From NCBI RefSeq assembly GCF_026340675.1, contig NZ_JAPEOX010000001.1, positions 3,224,001 through 3,288,000 of the forward strand: 64,000 bases of DNA, in the 5' to 3' direction. Source of the stretch: Streptomyces sp. NBC_01264 (lineage in GTDB: Bacteria; Actinomycetota; Actinomycetes; Streptomycetales; Streptomycetaceae). Below are positions 57,940-64,000 of this stretch, in pieces. Numbering within the stretch: position 1 is the stretch's first letter; each line of letters begins with the position of its first letter. A model generated the notes under the pieces. The model ran no database searches, was not told the origin of the DNA, and was given only the letters and a program-made list of their open reading frames with translations. A program made the translations under genes and the position numbers.

Positions 57940-59196
57940 ATGAACGTCCGCCGCAGCGCCGCCACGCTCGCCGCTTCCGCCGTGCTCTGCGTGGGCGCGG
58001 CCCCCGTGGCCCTCGCCGATGTCGCCACGCCGTCCCCGGCACCCGTCATCCCCTCCGGACTCTTCGGCAAGAACGACCCGTCGTTCGACGGGGTGTGGCG
58101 GCAGTCGTTCGCACTGCTCGCGCAGCACACGGTCGGCGAGAAGCCCGCGCAGGCGGCCGTGGACTGGCTCGTCGGCCAGCAGTGCGCCGACGGCTCCTTC
58201 GCCGCCTTCCGCGCCGACCCGGCCAAGGCCTGCGACGCCTCCGCGTTCATCGACTCCAACGCCACCTCGGTCGCCGTGCAGGCCCTGGCCGCGCTCGGCG
58301 GCCACGCCGAGACGGTGAAGAAGACGGTCGGCTGGCTGAAGTCCGTACAGAACGACGACGGCGGCTGGAGCAACAACCCCGGCGGCGCCATGGACGGCGG
58401 CTCGGACGCCAACTCCACCGCCCTCGTGATCAGGGCCCTGGAGGCGGCCGGCGAGAAGCCGGCCGAGGTCAAGTCGAAGTCGGGCAAGTCCCCGTACGAG
58501 TCCCTCCTCGGCTTCCAGCTGGGCTGCTCGGCCGAGCCGGCGGCCGACCGGGGCGCCTTCGCCTTCCAGCCGGCCGGCGGCAAGCTGCCCGCCAGCGCCG
58601 ACGCGACGGCCGCCGTCGTCCTGGCCGGACTCGGCACGGGCCCGGTCGTCACCCCTTCTCCTACGGACACCCCCGCGGCCCCGCTCACGTGCCCGGCGAC
58701 CGCCGGTGACCCGGTGGCGGCGGCCCAGGGCGGCGCCGGATACCTGGCCCAGGCACTGAAGAAGGACGGCCACCTCACCGCCCTCACCCCGGGCGCCGAC
58801 CAGTCCACCGCGGACAACGGCAACACCGCCGACGCGGTGATCGCCCTGGCCGCGGCCGGGCACAAGCAGTCCGCGGCGGGCGCGCTGGAGTGGCTGAAGG
58901 GCAACTCGGCCGAGTGGTCCAAGGGCAACCCGGCCGGTCTCGCCACCCTGATCCTGGCCGCGCACGCGACGGGCACCGACCCGAAGGCCTTCGGCGGCAC
59001 CGACCTGGTCGCGGCGCTGAACGCGACGGGCCCCGCGCCGCAGAGCGCCTCCGCGAAGGCGTCGGAGCAGCCGGCGGAGAAGAAGGAGAAGGATTCCGGT
59101 GGTGGCAACGTCTGGTGGATGATCCTCGCGGGCGCGGCGGCCGGCATGGGCATCGGCATCGTGCTGAGCGGGCGCCGGAAGAAGAACCAGCTCTGA
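57940..59196 (+). CDS. Secreted, membrane-anchored alpha-barrel protein; transcobalamin-like (predicted)
   Basis: 418 residues. A signal peptide (ATLAASAVLCVGAAPVALA), then two sets of helical repeats like prenyltransferase/terpene-cyclase barrels (FALLAQHTVGEKPAQAAVDW, LVGQQCADGSFAAFRADP, NATSVAVQALAALGGHAETV, WLKSVQNDDGGWSNNP, GNTADAVIALAAAG), a Lys/Glu-rich stalk and a C-terminal helix (VWWMILAGAAAGMGIGIVLSG) with basic tail. The human intrinsic factor/transcobalamin alpha-domain has this same barrel. The cobalamin riboswitch and the ECF transporter suggest it captures cobalamin or cobinamide at the cell surface. The stop overlaps the next ATG by one base. Confidence 0.85.
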   Translation: MNVRRSAATLAASAVLCVGAAPVALADVATPSPAPVIPSGLFGKNDPSFDGVWRQSFALLAQHTVGEKPAQAAVDWLVGQQCADGSFAAFRADPAKACDASAFIDSNATSVAVQALAALGGHAETVKKTVGWLKSVQNDDGGWSNNPGGAMDGGSDANSTALVIRALEAAGEKPAEVKSKSGKSPYESLLGFQLGCSAEPAADRGAFAFQPAGGKLPASADATAAVVLAGLGTGPVVTPSPTDTPAAPLTCPATAGDPVAAAQGGAGYLAQALKKDGHLTALTPGADQSTADNGNTADAVIALAAAGHKQSAAGALEWLKGNSAEWSKGNPAGLATLILAAHATGTDPKAFGGTDLVAALNATGPAPQSASAKASEQPAEKKEKDSGGGNVWWMILAGAAAGMGIGIVLSGRRKKNQL

Positions 59197-59885
59197 TGCG
59201 CGCACGCCGCCCGTCGCTGCCGGCCCTCGTCACCGGCATGGTCCTGGCCCTGGCCATGACCCTGCTGGCCGCGTCCCCCGCCCTGGCCTCGACCTACCGC
59301 TACTGGTCGTTCTGGGACGGGGCCCGCGGCACCTGGGCCTACGCCACCCAGGGCCCCTCCTCGGCACGTCCGGCGGACGGCTCCGTGCAGGGCTTCCACT
59401 TCGTGGTGAGCAAGGACGCGGCCGATCAGGCCGCCCCGCCGCGCGCGGACGCCGATTTCGCGGCCATCTGCTCGGCCACCGCCCCGGTGGCGGGCAAGAA
59501 GCGGATCGCGCTGGTCATCGACTTCGGCACGCCCGCCGAGGCCCAGGCCGGCGAGACCCCGCCGCAGGGCGCTCCGCGTACGGCGTGCGCGCAGGTCGGC
59601 CCGGACGCCACGACGGCCGAGGCGCTGGCGGAGGTCGCGAAGCCGCTGCGCTACAACAGCGCGGCCCTGCTGTGCGCGATCTCGGGCTACCCGAAGCAGG
59701 GCTGCGGCGAACCGGTGTCGGACACGGCCACGGCCCCGGCGACGACCACGGACAAGTCCAACACCACCACCGGCTCCGGCTCCGGCGGCGGGGGCCCGTC
59801 GGCGGGCCTCTTCGCCGGCATCGCAGCGGTGGCCGCCCTGGGCGCGGCCGCCTTCTGGCAGTCCCGCCGCCGCCGCGCCCGATGA
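59196..59885 (+). CDS. SCO2322-family secreted anchored protein; possible transcobalamin beta-domain
   Basis: 229 residues: signal peptide (LVTGMVLALAMTLLAASPALA), STYRYWSFWDGARGTWAYAT and DGSVQGFHFVVSKDA, a Cys-containing beta-rich part, a Thr/Ser linker and a C-terminal helix (AGLFAGIAAVAALGAAAFW) with RRRRAR tail. The Trp/Tyr pattern and DGSV-G-F element resemble DUF4430, the beta-domain that closes over cobalamin in intrinsic factor and transcobalamin. ATG at 59196 shares its A with the preceding stop, and its own stop overlaps the ECF T gene. I name the family by recollection of SCO2322. Confidence 0.8.
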   Translation: MRARRPSLPALVTGMVLALAMTLLAASPALASTYRYWSFWDGARGTWAYATQGPSSARPADGSVQGFHFVVSKDAADQAAPPRADADFAAICSATAPVAGKKRIALVIDFGTPAEAQAGETPPQGAPRTACAQVGPDATTAEALAEVAKPLRYNSAALLCAISGYPKQGCGEPVSDTATAPATTTDKSNTTTGSGSGGGGPSAGLFAGIAAVAALGAAAFWQSRRRRAR

Positions 59886-61210
59886 CCGACCGGCCTGCGG
59901 AGGACGGCGGGGCGGGCGCCGACGGCGCTCAGCCACCCACCAGGGCCACCCGCACTCGCCCCTCCCTCCGCACGGGTGGTGCGGGTGGGAACGCGGCCCG
60001 GCCGCAGGCCGGGCGCACCACCCACGGCGCGACACGCGACGTCCCGACCCCGCCCGGCCCGAACGCACCCGACCGGGCAACCGGGAGCCCGCGCGTGCCG
60101 ACGTACAGAAAATGGCACGCCCCCGAGGCCACGCGGAGCAACGCCCTGCACGCGGGTGCCTGGTGGCTGTGGGCCCTCGGGCTCGCCACCGCCGCCTCGC
60201 GCACCACCAACCCGCTCCTCCTCGGGCTGATCGTCGGCGTCGCCGGGTACGTGGTCGCGGCCCGCCGTACCGACGCCCCCTGGGCGCGTTCCTACGGGGC
60301 GTTCGTCAAGCTCGGGCTCTTCGTCATCGGCCTGCGCCTCGCCTTCTCCGTGGTCCTCGGCTCCCCCATCCCCGGCGTGCACACCCTCTTCACCCTTCCG
60401 GAGGTCCCCCTCCCGGACTGGACGCAGGGCATCCGGCTCGGTGGCCGGGTCACCGCCGAGCAGCTCGTCTTCGCCTTCTACGACGGCATGAAGCTGGCCA
60501 CGCTCCTCATCTGCGTCGGCGCCGCCAATGCCCTCGCGAACCCGGCGCGGCTGCTGAAGTCGCTGCCCGCGGCCCTGTACGAGGTCGGCGTCGCCGTGGT
60601 CGTCGCGATGACCTTCGCGCCGAACATGGTCGCGGACGTGGTCCGCCTGCGCACGGCCCGCCGCCTGCGCGGCCGCCCCACCGGCGGGATCAAGGCGATC
60701 CTCCAGATCGGCCTGCCGGTGCTGGAGGGCGCCCTCGAGCGTTCCGTGGCCATCGCCGCCTCGATGGACGCGCGCGGCTACGGCCGTACGGCGCGGGTTC
60801 CCGCCGCCGTCCGCCACACCACCAACGTGCTCACCCTCGGCGGGCTGCTCGGCATCTGCGCGGGTACGTACGGACTGCTGGCGGCGGAGGGCGCCGAGTA
60901 CGGCCTGTCCCTCCTCCTCTTCTCCCTCCTCCTGGCCCTGGCCGGGCTGCGGCTCGGCGGCCGCCGGTCGGTCCGGACCCGGTACCGGCCGGACCGGTGG
61001 GGCGTACGGTCCTGGCTGGTCGCCGGGTCGGGCGCGGCGGTCGCGGCGCTGCTGATCCGGGCCGCGTCCCTGGACCCGGAGGCCCTGCGCCCCGGCGTGG
61101 TCCCCCTGGTCGTCCCGACCCTCCCGCTCTGGCCGGCTGCGGCGATCCTGCTGGGCCTCCTCCCGGCCCTGGTTGCCCCGCTGCCCCCCACCCCACCGAA
61201 GGAGGCGTAG
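59882..61210 (+). CDS. ECF transporter T component (CbiQ-like energy-coupling transmembrane protein)
   Basis: 442 residues: a 75-residue polar N-terminal tail, then hydrophobic helices (GAWWLWALGLATAASR, LGLIVGVAGYVVA, LGLFVIGLRLAFSVVLG) and the coupling helices with the diagnostic MDARGYGR (in SVAIAASMDARGYGRTARV) plus LRTARRLRGRP, which contact the ATPases. Three further helices follow at the C-terminus. ATG overlaps the preceding stop (ATGA). It forms the membrane core of a group ECF system with the downstream ATPase and S component. Confidence 0.9.
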   Translation: MTDRPAEDGGAGADGAQPPTRATRTRPSLRTGGAGGNAARPQAGRTTHGATRDVPTPPGPNAPDRATGSPRVPTYRKWHAPEATRSNALHAGAWWLWALGLATAASRTTNPLLLGLIVGVAGYVVAARRTDAPWARSYGAFVKLGLFVIGLRLAFSVVLGSPIPGVHTLFTLPEVPLPDWTQGIRLGGRVTAEQLVFAFYDGMKLATLLICVGAANALANPARLLKSLPAALYEVGVAVVVAMTFAPNMVADVVRLRTARRLRGRPTGGIKAILQIGLPVLEGALERSVAIAASMDARGYGRTARVPAAVRHTTNVLTLGGLLGICAGTYGLLAAEGAEYGLSLLLFSLLLALAGLRLGGRRSVRTRYRPDRWGVRSWLVAGSGAAVAALLIRAASLDPEALRPGVVPLVVPTLPLWPAAAILLGLLPALVAPLPPTPPKEA

Positions 61211-61219
61211 AACTTCCCC

Positions 61220-63202
61220 GTGATCCACTTCGAAGACGTATCGGTGACGTACGAGGGCGCGGCCGCCCCCTCCCTCTCGCACGCCGACTTCACGCTCCCG
61301 GAAGGCGAGCTGACCCTCCTGGTGGGCCCCTCGGGCGTCGGCAAGTCCACCCTCCTCGGAGCGGTCTCGGGCCTGGTCCCGCACTTCACGGGCGGCACCC
61401 TCAAGGGCCGGGTCACGGTCGCCGGCCGGGACACCCGCACGCACAAGCCGCGGGAACTCGCGGACGTGGTCGGCACGGTCGGCCAGGACCCGCTGGCCCA
61501 CTTCGTGACGGACGTGGTCGAGGACGAGCTCGCCTACGGCATGGAATCCCTGGGCCTGGCGCCCTCCGTCATGCGCCGCCGCGTCGAGGAGACCCTCGAC
61601 CTGCTCGGCCTGAACGACCTCCGCGACCGCCCCATCGCCACCCTCTCCGGCGGGCAGCAGCAGCGGGTGGCGATCGGTTCGGTCCTGACCCCGCACCCCC
61701 GCGTCCTGATCCTGGACGAGCCCACCTCCGCCCTCGACCCGGCGGCGGCGGAGGAAGTCCTGGCCGTCCTGCAACGCCTGGTCCACGACCTGGGCACGAC
61801 CGTCCTGATGGCGGAGCACCGCCTGGAGCGGGTGGTCCAGTACGCCGACCGGGTCCTGCTCCTCCCCTCCCCGGGCGCACCCCCCGTCCTGGGCACCCCC
61901 TCGGCCGTCATGGCCGTCTCCCCGGTCCACCCCCCGGTGGTAGCCCTGGGCCGCCTGGCCGGCTGGTCCCCCCTCCCCCTCTCCATCCGAGACGCCCGCC
62001 GCCAGTCCACCCCCCTCCTCACCCGCCTGACGACACCCCCCCGGTCCGCCACCGGGGCACAGCCTCCGACCGAGGCCGGCCAGGGGTCCGGGGCGGAGCC
62101 CCGGGCAGGGTCCGGGGCGCAGCCCCACGCGGGGTCCGGGGCGCAGCCCCAGGCTTCGGCCGGTACGGACCCCCGTAACGGTTCCCGGGCGCAGCACCAG
62201 TCCGGCGCCGGGGCACAGCCTCCGGCCGAGGCCGGCCAGGGGTCCGGGGCGGAGCCCCGGGGAACGGGCGAAGGGTGGGTAGGGGACGGCCGCCTGCAGG
62301 GCCCCCGCCCCGGCCTGCTCGCCCGGCTGCGCCGCCACCGCCTCCGCACCCCCCGACCCGCCCCGGCCGACCCCAACGGGACCACGGGGGCGACGGGGGC
62401 CACCCCGGCCCCGGCGACGGTCAAGGCCGTCTCCCTCCGCCGCGGCCGCGCCGAAGTCCTCCGCGACATCAACCTCACCGTGGAGAAGGGCGAGACCATC
62501 GCCCTGATGGGCCGCAACGGCGCCGGAAAGTCCACCCTCCTCGCCACCCTCATCGGCACCCTGGAGCCCACCACCGGCCAGGTCACCGTCAGCGGCCGCA
62601 CCCCCCACCGCACGCCGCCCCCCGAGATGGTGACCCGCGTCGGCCTCGTCCCCCAGGAGCCCCGCGACCTCCTCTACGCCGACACCGTCGCAGCCGAGTG
62701 CACCGCCGCCGACCACGACGCCGGCCAGGCGCCCGGCACCTGCCGTGCCCTCGTCGCCGCGCTCCTCCCCGACGTCCCCGACGACACCCATCCGCGCGAC
62801 CTCTCCGAGGGCCAGCGCCTGGCCCTCGCCCTGGCCCTGGTCCTGACCGGCCGCCCGACCCTGCTGCTCCTCGACGAGCCGACCCGCGGCCTGGACTACG
62901 CCGCCAAGGCCCGCCTCGTGGAGATCCTGCGCGGGCTCGCCGCCGACGGCCACGCCATCGTCCTGGCCACCCACGACGTGGAACTCGCCGCCGAACTGGC
63001 CCACCGCGTGGTGATCCTCGCCGGCGGCGAGATCGTCGCGGACGGCCCGACCGCCGAGGTCGTCGTCTCCTCCCCCGCCTTCGCCCCGCAGGTGGCCAAG
63101 ATCCTGGCCCCGGGCCACTGGCTCACGGTCTCCCAGGTCGAAGCGGCCCTCTCCGGCGGGCCCCTCTCCGGCGGGCCCCTCTCCGGCGGAGCCGCCTCAT
63201 GA
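61220..63202 (+). CDS. Fused ECF transporter double ATPase (EcfA1-A2 type)
   Basis: 660 residues with two ABC domains. First: Walker A LVGPSGVGKSTLLGAVSG, signature LSGGQQQRVAIGS, Walker B RVLILDEPTSALD. Second (from about residue 400): Walker A LMGRNGAGKSTLLATLIG, signature DLSEGQRLALALALV (LSEGQ in place of LSGGQ), Walker B LLLLDEPTRGLDY. Between them lies a roughly 110-residue Gly/Ala/Gln/Pro linker (residues about 275-385) with a 54-bp direct repeat. It energises the T and S proteins. The stop overlaps the S-component ATG. GTG at 61220 has AAGGAGG at a longer than usual distance. Confidence 0.92.
   Translation: MIHFEDVSVTYEGAAAPSLSHADFTLPEGELTLLVGPSGVGKSTLLGAVSGLVPHFTGGTLKGRVTVAGRDTRTHKPRELADVVGTVGQDPLAHFVTDVVEDELAYGMESLGLAPSVMRRRVEETLDLLGLNDLRDRPIATLSGGQQQRVAIGSVLTPHPRVLILDEPTSALDPAAAEEVLAVLQRLVHDLGTTVLMAEHRLERVVQYADRVLLLPSPGAPPVLGTPSAVMAVSPVHPPVVALGRLAGWSPLPLSIRDARRQSTPLLTRLTTPPRSATGAQPPTEAGQGSGAEPRAGSGAQPHAGSGAQPQASAGTDPRNGSRAQHQSGAGAQPPAEAGQGSGAEPRGTGEGWVGDGRLQGPRPGLLARLRRHRLRTPRPAPADPNGTTGATGATPAPATVKAVSLRRGRAEVLRDINLTVEKGETIALMGRNGAGKSTLLATLIGTLEPTTGQVTVSGRTPHRTPPPEMVTRVGLVPQEPRDLLYADTVAAECTAADHDAGQAPGTCRALVAALLPDVPDDTHPRDLSEGQRLALALALVLTGRPTLLLLDEPTRGLDYAAKARLVEILRGLAADGHAIVLATHDVELAAELAHRVVILAGGEIVADGPTAEVVVSSPAFAPQVAKILAPGHWLTVSQVEAALSGGPLSGGPLSGGAAS
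62052..62261. repeat. In-frame repeats in the ATPase linker
   Basis: A 54-bp sequence at 62052-62105 recurs at 62208-62261 with one change, 156 bp (52 codons) away. Between them CCGGGGCGCAGCCCC-type words occur repeatedly. The same words make up the REP-like intergenic sequences near 29.5-29.8 kb, so an intergenic-type repeat seems to have expanded inside a coding linker. Confidence 0.65.
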
Positions 63203-64000
63203 GCACCTCCGCCCCGACCCCCCACCCCCGTTCCCGCCCCCTCCGCATCGGCCCCCGCGCCGCCGCCGCCCTGGTCCTCGTCACCCTCATCGGCATCGCC
63301 GCCTTCGGCTGGCCGCTCCTCGCCGACCGCCAGTCCGGCGTCGCCCACTCCCAGGACGCCCCCTGGCTCTTCGCGGCCCTGCTCCCCCTCCTGGTCGGGG
63401 TGGTCGTCGCGACCATCGCCGACGACGGGATGGACGCCAAGGCCGTCGCCATGCTCGGCGTACTGGCCGCGGTCGGGGCCGTGCTGCGCCCCCTCGGTGC
63501 CGGTACGACCGGCCTGGAGCCCATGTTCTTCCTGATGGTGCTGAGCGGCCGGGTCCTCGGCCCGGGCTTCGGTTTCGTCCTGGGCGCGGTCACGATGTTC
63601 GCGTCGGCCCTGCTCACGGGCGGTGTCGGGCCGTGGATGCCGTTCCAGATGCTGGCCCTGGCCTGGTTCTCGCTGGGCGCCGGGCTGCTGCCGGGTCCGG
63701 ACCGGATCCGGGGGCGGGCCGAGCTGGCGATGCTCGCGCTGTACGGCTTCCTCGGCTCGTTCGCGTACGGCACGATCATGAACCTTCAGGGCTGGGTGAT
63801 CCTTCAGGGCATGGACCAGGGCATCGCCTTCCACCCCGGGGACCCGGTCCCGGCGAACCTCGTGCGCTTCCTCGCGTACTGCCTGGCGACCTCGCTGGGC
63901 TGGGACCTGGGCCGGGCCGCGCTGACCGTCGTACTGACCCTCACGCTCGGCGGGACCCTGCTGAAGGCGTTGCGGCGGGCGACGAGGAAAGCGGCGTTCA
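63199..64000 (+). CDS. ECF transporter S component, predicted cobalamin/corrinoid-specific, partial
   Basis: At least 267 residues and open at the right edge. Six hydrophobic helices are seen (ALVLVTLIGIAAFGWPLL, WLFAALLPLLVGVVVATIA, AVAMLGVLAAVGAVLRPLG, GFGFVLGAVTMFASALLTG, MLALAWFSLGAGLLPG, LALYGFLGSFAYGTIM). The central part (PMFFLMVLSGRVLGPGFG, GVGPWMPFQMLALAWFSLGA) is typical of S components of the cobalamin/QueT-type fold. ATG at 63199 overlaps the ATPase stop (ATGA). Specificity for cobalamin is inferred from the riboswitch. Confidence 0.85.
   Translation, partial: MSTSAPTPHPRSRPLRIGPRAAAALVLVTLIGIAAFGWPLLADRQSGVAHSQDAPWLFAALLPLLVGVVVATIADDGMDAKAVAMLGVLAAVGAVLRPLGAGTTGLEPMFFLMVLSGRVLGPGFGFVLGAVTMFASALLTGGVGPWMPFQMLALAWFSLGAGLLPGPDRIRGRAELAMLALYGFLGSFAYGTIMNLQGWVILQGMDQGIAFHPGDPVPANLVRFLAYCLATSLGWDLGRAALTVVLTLTLGGTLLKALRRATRKAAF

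Noticed and set aside
49584..59196. Prenyltransferase/terpene-cyclase function for the two alpha-barrel proteins
   Set aside because: The barrel pattern is shared by many folds. The first lies with sugar genes, and the second is exported under a cobalamin riboswitch with no terpene genes nearby.
59687..63118. A reverse-strand open frame of over 1,100 codons across the ECF genes
   Set aside because: Composition is Gly/Arg/Glu-rich with no domain, and the forward strand has clear ECF motifs. It is an antisense artefact of high GC.

Overview
The window is high-GC actinobacterial DNA, almost certainly from a Streptomyces chromosome. The support is strong third-position GC, many GTG starts, leaderless promoters, an actinobacterial RNase P RNA, a YefM/YoeB pair, an XRE/ImmA/integral-membrane module, a fused RNase HI-CobC protein and a SCO2322-type protein. 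I see no tRNA, rRNA, CRISPR array, prophage or transposase gene. One 160-bp inverted-repeat element looks like a MITE.

0-17 kb holds housekeeping and regulatory genes. In order: partial yaaA, an RNB exoribonuclease behind the MITE-like element, a TerD-type protein, an AraC-type regulator, an XRE regulator/ImmA protease/two membrane proteins module with three CTAG-centred operator-like repeats, and two tandem secreted subtilases of which one has lost its catalytic His and Ser. Next come a MerR regulator with a membrane protein, rnpB, yefM-yoeB, and a translationally coupled operon of Nif3-like protein, zinc-ribbon protein (apparent CTG start) and RNase HI/phosphatase.

17-23 kb carries a Ser/Thr kinase with TPR-like repeats (with the only in-frame TTA codon I found), a siderophore-binding lipoprotein broken by a nonsense codon and a frameshift behind an intact iron box, and two orphans.

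23-34 kb and 52-57 kb together look like one dispersed regulon. A KstR-like TetR regulator and short palindromes matching TNNAACNNGTTNNA sit before genes for a peroxisomal-type beta-oxidation set: SDR, Zn alcohol dehydrogenase, MaoC hydratase, FadE34-like acyl-CoA dehydrogenase, SCP-x-like thiolase, aldehyde dehydrogenase plus ferredoxin, and an MBL hydrolase. A P450 and an amidohydrolase lie among them. This suggests use of a steroid-like or branched acyl-CoA side chain. 29.4-30.1 kb and 33.6 kb are packed with repeats.

34-52 kb contains a second Ser/Thr kinase, secreted and lipoprotein orphans (three loci with apparent frameshifts), a LysR/GATase pair, a nucleoside-kinase-like protein, a cell-wall amidase, an F420-type oxidoreductase and a glycosyltransferase/methyltransferase/alpha-barrel trio.

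57.6-64 kb is the most striking region. A cobalamin riboswitch precedes a secreted, membrane-anchored alpha-barrel protein, a SCO2322-type anchored protein that may correspond to a transcobalamin beta-domain, and a full ECF transporter (T protein, fused double ATPase, S component running off the end). I read it as a predicted cobalamin capture and uptake system.
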